NCBI GenBank assembly: GCA_016210785.1
Contig: JACQTN010000376.1
Span: forward strand, 1 to 12,055
Length of the DNA stretch: 12,055 nucleotides
Source of the DNA: Armatimonadota bacterium
GTDB lineage: Bacteria; Sysuimicrobiota; Sysuimicrobiia; Sysuimicrobiales; JACQTN01
Reading direction: 5' to 3'
This document shows positions 1 through 5,938 of the stretch, piece by piece. Position 1 is the first letter of the stretch. Each line of letters opens with the position of its first letter. The notes below the pieces were generated by a model. That model searched no databases and was not told the origin of the DNA. It saw only the letters and a list, made by a program, of their open reading frames with translations. Made by a program: the position numbers and the translations under genes.

Positions 1-2
1 CC

Positions 3-797
3 GCCGGTGCCGGGCGCGACGACATCCGCTACATCGCCACCACCGGCTTCGGCCGGTACAACGTGCCGTTCCGCGACGTGCAGATCACCGAGATCACCTG
101 CGCCGCCGCGGGCGCCGCATTCCTGTTCCCGGCATCGGCGTACGTGCTGGACATCGGGTTCCAGAGCACGCGCGCCATCCGGCTGCGCGAGGGCGGCCGC
201 GTGCACGGGTTCGCCACCAACGACAAGTGCGCAGCCGGTGCGGGCGGGTTCGTGGAGCGCGCGGCCCGCTACCTGGAGGTCCCGCTGGAGGAGATGGGGG
301 AGCTCTCCCTGCGGGCCACCGAGCCCCAGTCCATCAGCAGCATCTGCGCCGTGCTGGCGGAGACGGAGATCATCAACCATCTCACGGCAGGCGCCACCGT
401 GGAGAACATCGTGGGCGGCATCCACCGCTCGCTGGCCGCGCGGGCCCAGGGGCTCATCCGGCGCATCGGGATCAGCGTCCGGACGAAGGCCGCGCGGGCG
501 GGTGTGGGGGAGCGGGCCGGTGCGGGGGAACGAGCCGACGCCGCGGCGCGGGATGGCGCGCCGGAGCCGGAGAAGGCGGGCGGCGAGGACGGCCAGGTGA
601 CCTTCGTGGGAGGGGTGGCCCGGCAGGCCGGGATGATCAAGGCACTGAGAGAAACCCTGGGGCGTCCCGTGAACGTGCCGGAATCTCCGGATCTGGTGTG
701 CGCGCTGGGCGCGGCCCTGCTGGGGTTGAGCCGCCTGGCGCGCGGAGCGGCCCCGACCGCCGGAGCCCCGGCGGGCGTGGCCGCGCGGGAGGGGTGA
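3..797 (+). CDS. BcrD/BadG-type ATPase subunit (BadF/BadG/BcrA/BcrD family), 5' end missing
   Basis: This is the C-terminal part of an ASKHA-fold ATPase; the reading frame is open to the left edge, so the start lies outside the window. Family members hydrolyse ATP to push electrons from a bridging [4Fe-4S] cluster to benzoyl-CoA reductase or a 2-hydroxyacyl-CoA dehydratase. Both cluster cysteines are visible, in KCAAGAG (codon 228-230) and SSICAVLAETE (codon 345-347). They are 39 residues apart, which as I recall matches the spacing in the HgdC activator. Residues around ARYL, SSICAVLAETEIIN and GIHRSLAAR resemble BcrD/BadG more than BcrA. The usual DIGGQDxK phosphate motif reads DIGFQSTR, and atypical versions are known in the BcrD-type subunit. 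A low-complexity insert of about 37 residues precedes the GGVARQAG motif. The family call is strong; the exact partner enzyme is unknown because it would lie upstream. Confidence 0.85.
   Translation, partial: AGAGRDDIRYIATTGFGRYNVPFRDVQITEITCAAAGAAFLFPASAYVLDIGFQSTRAIRLREGGRVHGFATNDKCAAGAGGFVERAARYLEVPLEEMGELSLRATEPQSISSICAVLAETEIINHLTAGATVENIVGGIHRSLAARAQGLIRRIGISVRTKAARAGVGERAGAGERADAAARDGAPEPEKAGGEDGQVTFVGGVARQAGMIKALRETLGRPVNVPESPDLVCALGAALLGLSRLARGAAPTAGAPAGVAAREG
495..530 (+). repeat. 18-bp tandem repeat inside the ATPase gene
   Basis: Two adjacent 18-bp units (495-512 and 513-530) differ at 3 positions and encode RAGVGE and RAGAGE. A decayed third unit may follow at 531-548 (RADAAA). 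The repeat preserves the reading frame. It forms the core of an Ala/Gly/Arg/Glu-rich insert between two conserved blocks of the ATPase, so it probably arose by replication slippage in a surface loop. Confidence 0.6.
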
Positions 798-801
798 GAC
801 G

Positions 802-1482
802 GTGGACCTCCGCGACCTGGTGGCGCAGACGGCGGAAGCGGCCTTCGCCGTGGACGCCGCTCAGCGGATCATCGCCTGGAACGCGGCGGCGGAGGCGCTG
901 ATGGGTGTGCCGGCCTCGGAGGCGCTGGGGCGCCCCTGCCACGAGATCCTGGCGGGGCGCGACCGCGCGGGCAACCTGGTGTGCTGTGCGGGCTGCCCGG
1001 CCGTGACCACGGTCGCGCGCGGCGAGTTGGTCCGCGGGTACGAGCTCCTCGTGCGCACCAGGGACGGCCGGCAGCGGTGGATTGCGGTGGCCACCATCGT
1101 CCTCCGCCCGCAGCGGGAGCAGGAGGTCGCGGCGATTCACCTGATGCGCGACGTCAGCGGGCAGCGCCACAGCCAGGCGCTGCTGGAGCACCTGCTGGCC
1201 GGCGGCGTGACGCTCGTGCCGGTGGACGGCCGGCAGGAGGATCCCGGGACACCTGTCGATCCCCTGGCCGCTCTCACCGCCCGCGAGCGAGAGGTCCTGG
1301 AGGCGCTGGCGACTGGAGCCGGCACCAGGGAGATTGCTGCCCGGCTGTACCTGTCTCCGGCCACGGTTCGCACGCACGTGCAGCGGGTCCTACACAAGCT
1401 GGGGGTGCACTCGCGCCTGGAGGCGGTGACCGTGGCGTCGGGGGGCCGGGGCCGCGGCTCGCGGCCACCCCGAGGCGTGTGA
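802..1482 (+). CDS. PAS-LuxR transcriptional regulator with cysteine-bearing PAS domain
   Basis: A 226-residue DNA-binding regulator starting at GTG, 4 bp after the ATPase stop, so the two are probably co-transcribed. An N-terminal PAS domain spans about residues 3-120 (FAVDAAQRIIAWNAAAEALMG is the typical opening strand pair). A LuxR/GerE helix-turn-helix covers about residues 158-212 (LTAREREVLEALATG, then IAARLYLSPATVRTHV and LHKLG). There is no receiver domain, so it is not a classical response regulator. The PAS domain carries C46, C61, C62 and C65 in the pattern C-x14-CC-x2-CP. Comparable cysteines occur in other PAS-LuxR proteins and could hold a metal or act as a redox switch, but this is not shown here. 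The C-terminal 15 residues are Gly/Arg-rich and probably disordered. It is likely the local activator for the ATPase operon. Domain call sure; signal unknown. Confidence 0.88.
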   Translation: MDLRDLVAQTAEAAFAVDAAQRIIAWNAAAEALMGVPASEALGRPCHEILAGRDRAGNLVCCAGCPAVTTVARGELVRGYELLVRTRDGRQRWIAVATIVLRPQREQEVAAIHLMRDVSGQRHSQALLEHLLAGGVTLVPVDGRQEDPGTPVDPLAALTAREREVLEALATGAGTREIAARLYLSPATVRTHVQRVLHKLGVHSRLEAVTVASGGRGRGSRPPRGV

Positions 1483-1500
1483 AAACGGGAGGTGGTGTCA

Positions 1501-1704
1501 GTGGTTAAGGTCGTCATCAAAGCCACGAGGGAGTCCGTCGAGGGGAAGTTTGTCAGCATCGAGGCCGGCACCGTCAACCTTTTCTCCGGGATCATGTCGG
1601 ACAAGAAAGGCGGGTTTCGCGGCTGTGGCAGGAAGCGCACCTTCCAGGAATCGGCGGTGCGGGTGGCTGCCGATGATCCCGCCCGCGAGGTGAGGCGCCG
1701 CTGA
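1501..1704 (+). CDS. Small hypothetical protein, about 67 residues
   Basis: I do not recognise this protein. GTG at 1501 is preferred over GTG at 1492 because GGAGGT (1488-1493) sits 7 nt upstream of 1501, a near-ideal ribosome binding site. Codons end mostly in G or C as in the neighbouring genes, which supports real coding. The N-terminal half alternates hydrophobic and charged residues (VKVVIKATRE, KFVSIEAGTVNLFSG), suggesting beta strands. The middle is basic and Gly-rich with one Cys (KKGGFRGCGRKRTF), and the tail is Arg-rich. No signal peptide or membrane segment is seen. It lies between the PAS-LuxR gene (18 bp away) and the hemerythrin gene (46 bp away). It could be a small nucleic-acid-binding or accessory protein of that set; this is only a guess. 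Confidence 0.6.
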   Translation: MVKVVIKATRESVEGKFVSIEAGTVNLFSGIMSDKKGGFRGCGRKRTFQESAVRVAADDPAREVRRR

Positions 1705-1750
1705 GCCGCGGGCGATTCACGCGCGACGAACGCCGGCCGAGGCAACAGAG

Positions 1751-2305
1751 ATGGAGAGGGCCTCATCCACGCAGATCCTGAAGGCCGAGCACCAGGTGAT
1801 CTTGAAGGTCATCCGGGCGCTCGATGCCATCATCCAGGACATGCGGGCCGGAGGGGCAGCCCCGACGGACCGCATCCGCACGATCGTCCAGTTCAGCCGG
1901 CTCTTCGTCGACCGGTGCCACCATGGAAAGGAAGAGGCGTGCCTGTTTCCTTGCCTGGAGCGGCGCGGCGTGCCCAGGGAGGGCGGTCCCATCGGCGTGA
2001 TGCTGGCCGAACACGAAGAGGGGCGCCGCCTGGTCCGCACCATCTCCGATCTGGTGGACGCCTATGCCGATGCCCGCGATCGGCACCAGTTGATGGCCCT
2101 GTGCGCCGGGTACGTCGGCCTGCTCTCCGGGCACATCGCCAAGGAGGACGGGGTCCTCTTCGCCATGGCCGAGCACGTCCTGGCCGACGCCGATGAGGCG
2201 GAGATCCTGCGGGGGTATACGGCCGTGGACGCTTCCGAAGGCGGCCCTGCCGCGCGAGAGGCCCTGATGCACCTCACCGACGAGGTGGCGGGCCAACGGT
2301 CGTAA
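1751..2305 (+). CDS. Hemerythrin-domain protein
   Basis: A 184-residue four-helix-bundle protein of the bacterial hemerythrin family, whose members bind a non-heme diiron site and O2, or handle oxygen, NO or iron stress in the cytoplasm. Candidate ligands are in family order: H14 (KAEHQ), H57/H58 with E61/E62 (CHHGKEEACLFP), H88 (MLAEHEEGR), and H128 with E132/D133 (SGHIAKEDGVLF). The KEExxLFP and EHExGR signatures are clear. The length is near that of single-domain HHE proteins. No signal peptide or fused signalling domain is present. The ribosome binding site is weak (GAG only), so translation may depend on the genes upstream. Next to oxygen-labile Fe-S enzymes, a role in O2 sensing or scavenging is a reasonable inference. 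It is the last gene before a 340-bp gap. Confidence 0.9.
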   Translation: MERASSTQILKAEHQVILKVIRALDAIIQDMRAGGAAPTDRIRTIVQFSRLFVDRCHHGKEEACLFPCLERRGVPREGGPIGVMLAEHEEGRRLVRTISDLVDAYADARDRHQLMALCAGYVGLLSGHIAKEDGVLFAMAEHVLADADEAEILRGYTAVDASEGGPAAREALMHLTDEVAGQRS

Positions 2306-2401
2306 CAGCCGCGCGGCGACCGGTGACCGGCCGTCCCGCATGCACATCCGGCCGATTCCCCCAGGCCGCATCCGTGGCCGATGGTCGCTGACAGCGCAGC
2401 T

Positions 2402-2436
2402 CGCGTCTGCTGATGGAGGGTAGACCGCGTCTGCTG
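2402..2436. repeat. 11-bp direct repeat in the intergenic region
   Basis: CGCGTCTGCTG occurs exactly at 2402-2412 and again at 2426-2436, start to start 24 bp. That is a little over two helical turns, a spacing that could fit two protein contacts on about the same DNA face. It lies about 160 bp upstream of the candidate -10 element, compatible with an activator site but not proof of one. Confidence 0.35.
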
Positions 2437-2567
2437 GCGGCGTGGGCCGGGTGTATTGGCGGCGTTGAGCGTGCGCGTGCCGGCCACAGGAGCCCCGCGT
2501 GCCTGCCGCGCGGGCCGCCTCCGCGCGGTTCATGCATCTGCATCAGCCAAATACTGCAGGCGACGGA

Positions 2568-2602
2568 TTGTCCGGTCCCGCGGTGCCCCTTCAGGATATA
2601 AC
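2568..2602 (+). promoter_or_regulatory. Candidate promoter of the leuC-like operon
   Basis: The best -10 candidate is TATAAC at 2597-2602, in the only AT-richer patch before the gene. TTGTCC at 2568-2573 resembles a -35 box but is 23 bp from TATAAC, too far for a standard sigma-70 promoter. It would pair at 18 bp with the weaker CAGGAT (2592-2597). A start of transcription near 2609 would put the palindrome at 2612-2623 inside the initially transcribed region. Confidence 0.35.
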
Positions 2603-2611
2603 CAAGGACCA

Positions 2612-2623
2612 GACCGAACGGTC
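2612..2623. promoter_or_regulatory. Palindromic operator candidate (TetR type)
   Basis: GACCG-aa-CGGTC is a perfect 5-bp inverted repeat around a 2-bp centre. It lies just downstream of the candidate -10 and 10 bp upstream of the ribosome binding site. Short GACCG/CGGTC palindromes of this size are typical of TetR-family operators, and the operon ends with a tetR gene. The position would allow simple repression. The regulator-site pairing is inferred; I found no second copy in the window. Confidence 0.45.
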
Positions 2624-2645
2624 GGACGGGACGAGGTTCTGCATC

Positions 2646-3938
2646 ATGAATCTGCATCCCGGGGGGCACCGCCTTGGGATGACGATGGCCGAGAAGATTC
2701 TGGCGCGAGCCTCCGGGCGCGCTAACGTCCGGCCGGGCGAGCACGTGACGGCAGCCGTGGATCTGGCCCTCACCCACGACATCTTTGCCGCCGACCTCTT
2801 CGACCTGCTCTCCGATTCCGGATTCACGTGCCCGTGGGATGCGTCGAAGGTTGTCGTCGTCCTGGATCATCTGGTCCCAGCGCCGACTGTGGTGGCGGCA
2901 ACGGTGCACCGGCGTATCCGCGAGCACGTGCGCCGGATGGGGATCGTGCACTTCTACGACGCGGGCGCAGGCATCTGCCATCAACTCCTCCCCGAGCGCG
3001 GCCACGTGCGGCCGGGCATGCTCATCGTGGGCACCGACTCCCACACCACCACCCACGGCGCCCTGGGCGCGGCGGGTACTGGCATCGGCACCTCGGAGAT
3101 GGCCTACGTGCTGGCCACCGGCCGCCTGTGGTTTCGGGTGCCCGAAACCGTGCGGTTCATCCTTCACGGCCGCCTGCGGCGACCCGTCGCCGCCAAGGAC
3201 GTGGTCCTGTCCATCGCCGGGCGCTTCGGCGCGGACGTGGCGCAGTACCGCGCCATCGAGTTCGCCGGGCCGGGTGTGGCGGAGTTGACGGTGGCCGGCC
3301 GGCTCTCCGTGAGCAACATGGCGGTCGAGATCGGCGCCAAGTTCGGCTTCTTCCCCGCGGACGCGAAGACGGCCACCTACCTGCAGGCGCGCACCGGCGC
3401 GGTGGTCGCACCCTTCGGGCCCGACCCGGACGCCACCTACGCCGCCACCCACGAGATCGACCTGGATGCGCTGGCGCCTCAGGTGGCGCTCCCCCATACG
3501 GTGGACAACGTGCGGCCGGTCTCCGAAGTTGCAGGGATCGCCGTCGACCAGGCCTTCATCGGCTCGTGCACCAACGGCCGGCTGGAGGACCTGGAGCAGG
3601 CGGCGGAGATCCTGCGCGGCCGGCACATCTCGACGGGCACCAGGCTCGTGGTCGTGCCGGCGTCGGCGGAGATCTTGCGGGAGGCAGAGCGGTGCGGCGT
3701 GCTCGCCACTCTGGTCGATGCCGGCGCCATAATCTTGCCGCCCGGCTGCGGCCCGTGCTTCGGCGGACACCAGGGCCTGCTCGGCCCCGGCGAGCGCTGC
3801 ATCGGGACCCACAACCGCAACTTTCAGGGGCGCATGGGAAGCCCGGAGGCGGAGATCTATCTCGGCTCTCCGGCGACAGTGGCGGTCTCGGCGCTCTTTG
3901 GCCGGATCACCGATCCACGCCGCGTCCTGGTCGCGTGA
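2646..3938 (+). CDS. 3-isopropylmalate dehydratase / homoaconitase-type large subunit
   Basis: Large subunit of an aconitase-superfamily dehydratase, which isomerises a 2-alkylmalate to a 3-alkylmalate through a [4Fe-4S] cluster. Cluster ligands are C308 in GSCTNGR and C368/C371 in PPGCGPCFGG. Other family blocks are GMTMAEKILA, VDLALTHD, VVLDHLVPAP and GTDSHTTTHGALGA. At 430 residues it fits the shorter archaeal/HACN-type large subunit rather than the roughly 466-residue bacterial LeuC. ATG 2646 is chosen because GAGGT lies 8 nt upstream. ATG 2679 (MTMAEKI) is the start that homology would favour, giving 419 residues, but it lacks a clear ribosome binding site. It is first in the operon and is followed by its small subunit. 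True substrate (isopropylmalate, homocitrate, dimethylmalate or another) cannot be read from the sequence. Confidence 0.9.
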   Translation: MNLHPGGHRLGMTMAEKILARASGRANVRPGEHVTAAVDLALTHDIFAADLFDLLSDSGFTCPWDASKVVVVLDHLVPAPTVVAATVHRRIREHVRRMGIVHFYDAGAGICHQLLPERGHVRPGMLIVGTDSHTTTHGALGAAGTGIGTSEMAYVLATGRLWFRVPETVRFILHGRLRRPVAAKDVVLSIAGRFGADVAQYRAIEFAGPGVAELTVAGRLSVSNMAVEIGAKFGFFPADAKTATYLQARTGAVVAPFGPDPDATYAATHEIDLDALAPQVALPHTVDNVRPVSEVAGIAVDQAFIGSCTNGRLEDLEQAAEILRGRHISTGTRLVVVPASAEILREAERCGVLATLVDAGAIILPPGCGPCFGGHQGLLGPGERCIGTHNRNFQGRMGSPEAEIYLGSPATVAVSALFGRITDPRRVLVA

Positions 3939-4004
3939 CCGGTGGTGGGCGCGGGCGCGGCGCCCTCCCCATGGCGGGCGCGCGAAGGTGGAGGGGAACC
4001 GCAC

Positions 4005-4505
4005 ATGCGTGTCATCAACGGGCGGGTCTGGAAGGTGGGAGACAGCATCAGCACCGATCTGCTCTCGCCCGGCGCCTACGCCTACGCGCCGCTGGAGGTC
4101 CGGCGCCAGCACGTGCTGGAGACGGTGCACCCGCGCTTCGCCAGGGAGGCGCGCCCGGGCGACGTGCTGGTGGCCGGGCGGAACTTTGGATGCGGCTCCA
4201 GCCGGGAGTCCGCACCGGAGAACCTGAAGGCTCTCGGCATCGCCGCGGTCGTGGCCGAGTCCTTCGCCCGCATCTTCCTGCGCAACGCCATTGCCATCGG
4301 CCTGGTGGCCGTCACCTGTCCCGGCATCGGGGCGATCGTGGAAGAAGGCGATCCCCTCGACCTGGATCTGGAGGCATTCAGCGTGACCAATGTGCGGACC
4401 GGCGCATCCCTGCCGGTCCATCCGCTCTCGAGTGAGATGCGCGAGATCCTGGAGCACGGCGGGATCCTGGCCGTGCTGAAGGCACTGGGGAGCCGGAGCC
4501 GGTGA
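4005..4505 (+). CDS. 3-isopropylmalate dehydratase / homoaconitase-type small subunit
   Basis: A 166-residue swivel-domain subunit that completes the dehydratase with the gene 66 bp upstream. ATG 4005 is chosen because GGAGGGG (3990-3996) is correctly placed. Visible features are GRVWKVGDSISTD at the N-terminus, GRNFGCGSSRESAP with C63-G64-S65-S66-R67 (the serine and arginine region that contacts substrate), and FARIFLRNAIAIGL. The substrate loop is unusual. Where characterised archaeal enzymes read YLVY (isopropylmalate) or YLRT (homoaconitate), this one reads YAYA at residues 25-28 after SPG. The family call is firm, but the loop argues against copying a LeuD or homoaconitase label. A large inverted repeat begins 3 nt after its stop. 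Confidence 0.88.
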   Translation: MRVINGRVWKVGDSISTDLLSPGAYAYAPLEVRRQHVLETVHPRFAREARPGDVLVAGRNFGCGSSRESAPENLKALGIAAVVAESFARIFLRNAIAIGLVAVTCPGIGAIVEEGDPLDLDLEAFSVTNVRTGASLPVHPLSSEMREILEHGGILAVLKALGSRSR

Positions 4506-4507
4506 CG

Positions 4508-4575
4508 GTGACCCCCGAAAACACCGGAGATCCGTGCGGATCGGGCAGGGGCGAGTGGATGTTTCAGGGGGTCAC
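4508..4575 (+). promoter_or_regulatory. Nested stem-loop between leuD-like and leuA-like genes
   Basis: Left arm GTGACCCCC (4508-4516) is the exact reverse complement of GGGGGTCAC (4567-4575). After a 2x2 internal loop the pairing continues: AAACA (4519-4523) with TGTTT (4560-4564), then CC with GG past a bulged A (4559). The enclosed loop contains a second hairpin, GATCCG-tg-CGGATC (4529-4542). No T-run follows, so it is not a standard terminator. It starts 3 nt after the small-subunit stop and ends 24 nt before the ribosome binding site of the next gene. It could set mRNA stability, processing or differential translation inside the operon. Confidence 0.6.
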
Positions 4576-4611
4576 GGCGCGGGAACGGAGTCTGGCCGCG
4601 AGGTGATGGGG

Positions 4612-5874
4612 ATGCTGCAGCCAGGCGGTCCACAGCGAGAGGAGCGGGCGCTCATCTACGACTGGAACACCGTCGGGCGCGCGCCGCGCAGGCCGCGCGG
4701 GCCGGTGGAGCTGGACGACGAGACGCTGCGGGATGGCCTGCAGAGTCCCTCGGTCCTGCACCCTCCGGTGGAGAGGCGAAAGGAACTGCTCCACCTGATG
4801 GACGCGCTGGGCATCAACGGCGCCAACATCGGGTACCCCGGCGCCGGCCGGCGGGCTCTGGACGATGTGGCCGAGCTGGCCGCCGAGATCGGGCGCAGTC
4901 GCCTGCGCGTCCAGCCCAACTGCGCGGGGCGCACGGTGCCCGGCGACATCGATCCCATCGCGGAGGTCCAGCAGCGGTCGGGCGTGTCCATGGAAGCGGC
5001 CATCTTCATGGGCTCCAGCCCCATCCGGCAGTACGCGGAGGGATGGGACCTGGACTTCCTGCTGCGCACCACGGAGGAGGCCGTGACGCTGGCCCTGCGG
5101 CACGGCCTGCGCGTGATGTACGTGACCGAAGACACCACGCGCGCCCGACCCCGCGACCTGGAGCGTCTGTACACCACCGCTATCGAGTGCGGTGCCTCCC
5201 GCGTCTGCGTGGCCGACACGGTGGGACACGCCACGCCGTGGGGCGTGCGCAACGTGATGACGTTCGTCAGGAGAGTGGTGGCCCGCACGGGGCGCGCCGT
5301 GAAGGTGGACTGGCACGGCCACCGGGACCGGGGCCTGGACCTCATCAACGCCCTGGCGGCCGTGGAGGCGGGCGCGAACCGGGTGCACGCCTGCGCGCTG
5401 GGCATCGGGGAGCGGGTGGGCAACACCCCCATGGACCTGCTGCTGGTGAACCTCAAGCTGCTGGGTTGGATCGACCGGGACCTGCGCGCGCTTCCCGCGT
5501 ACTGCCGCGTGGCGTCCGAGGCCACCGGCATGCCGATCCTGTGCAACTACCCGGTGATCGGCAAGGACGCCTTCGAGACCAGCACCGGCGTCCACGCCGC
5601 CGCCATCGTCAAGGCCTTCGCCAAGGGACACCACTGGCTGGCCAATCGCGTGTACAGCGGCGTCCCCGCGGAGGAGGTCGGTCGGGAGCAGGTGCTCACC
5701 GTGGGACCGATGAGCGGGCAGTCCAACGTGACCTGGTGCCTGCGCCGGTTGGGCGTCGAGCCCACGCCCGAAGTGGTGGACCGCGTGCTGGCAGCCGCCA
5801 AGGCGTGCAACCGCGTCCTCCGGGAGGACGAGATCGTGGCGCTTCTCCACATGCAGGCGGTGGCGGAGCGGTGA
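4612..5874 (+). CDS. LeuA-like DRE-TIM acyltransferase without regulatory domain
   Basis: A 420-residue DRE-TIM metallolyase-superfamily enzyme related to 2-isopropylmalate synthase. Such enzymes condense an acyl-CoA, usually acetyl-CoA, with a 2-oxoacid in a Claisen reaction. The first barrel strand carries ELDDETLRDGLQ with R40-D41; where LeuA has RDGEQ this has RDGLQ, as in HMG-CoA lyase. Metal ligands H235 and H237 lie in DWHGHRDRGLDL, followed by GIGERVGNTPMDLLLVNLK. TSTGVHAA (H328) matches the LeuA subdomain. The C-terminal leucine-binding domain is absent, so feedback control of the usual type is not expected. ATG 4612 is chosen because GAGGTGA (4600-4606) sits 5 nt upstream; GTG 4534 would run through the stem-loop. 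Re-citrate synthase, homocitrate synthase or citramalate synthase activity remain alternatives. Family sure; substrates unknown. Confidence 0.85.
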   Translation: MLQPGGPQREERALIYDWNTVGRAPRRPRGPVELDDETLRDGLQSPSVLHPPVERRKELLHLMDALGINGANIGYPGAGRRALDDVAELAAEIGRSRLRVQPNCAGRTVPGDIDPIAEVQQRSGVSMEAAIFMGSSPIRQYAEGWDLDFLLRTTEEAVTLALRHGLRVMYVTEDTTRARPRDLERLYTTAIECGASRVCVADTVGHATPWGVRNVMTFVRRVVARTGRAVKVDWHGHRDRGLDLINALAAVEAGANRVHACALGIGERVGNTPMDLLLVNLKLLGWIDRDLRALPAYCRVASEATGMPILCNYPVIGKDAFETSTGVHAAAIVKAFAKGHHWLANRVYSGVPAEEVGREQVLTVGPMSGQSNVTWCLRRLGVEPTPEVVDRVLAAAKACNRVLREDEIVALLHMQAVAER

Positions 5875-5938
5875 TGCGGCGATGAGCGGCGACGCAGTTA
5901 CACGCGACGATGCGGCCGCAAGCGGCGAGGGTGGAGCG

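Larger units (their letters stand above)
2306..2645. other. Intergenic region ahead of the leuC-like operon
   Basis: This 340-bp stretch has no convincing gene. Reading frames through it use codons that are rare in neighbouring genes (ATA, AAT, ACT, TTG, GGA), unlike real coding sequence here. It contains an 11-bp direct repeat (2402-2436), a run of slightly lower GC (about 2535-2610), a candidate -10 element, a palindromic operator candidate (2612-2623) and the ribosome binding site GAGGT (2633-2637). I see no stem followed by a T-run, so no intrinsic terminator can be called for the hemerythrin operon. Confidence 0.7.

Noticed and set aside
2308..2317. GCCGCGCGGC palindrome after the hemerythrin gene as a terminator
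   Set aside because: A 10-bp palindrome with no loop and no T-run cannot be called an intrinsic terminator.
2413..2601. 62-codon open frame in the intergenic gap
   Set aside because: No ribosome binding site, atypical codons and composition, and it covers the candidate promoter.
2499..2645. Upstream extension of the leuC-like reading frame to ATG 2499
   Set aside because: The extra 49 codons include codons rare in this genome and run through the candidate promoter, operator and ribosome binding site; homologues begin near GMTxAEKI.
2306..2645. Leucine attenuator peptide or T-box ahead of the leuC-like gene
   Set aside because: No Leu-rich short ORF, no terminator/antiterminator pair and no T-box core sequence was seen.
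2274..4457. Long open frame on the minus strand opposite leuC and leuD
   Set aside because: It mirrors the strong GC bias of the + strand genes; its translation is His/Arg/Gly-rich with no family motif, and the + strand has full Fe-S dehydratase motifs. The same applies to other long minus-strand frames, such as 5696-7747, 7521-9200 and 10526-11899.
4534..4611. GTG 4534 as start of the leuA-like gene
   Set aside because: It lies in the loop of the nested hairpin with no good ribosome binding site, while 4612 has GAGGTGA at ideal spacing.
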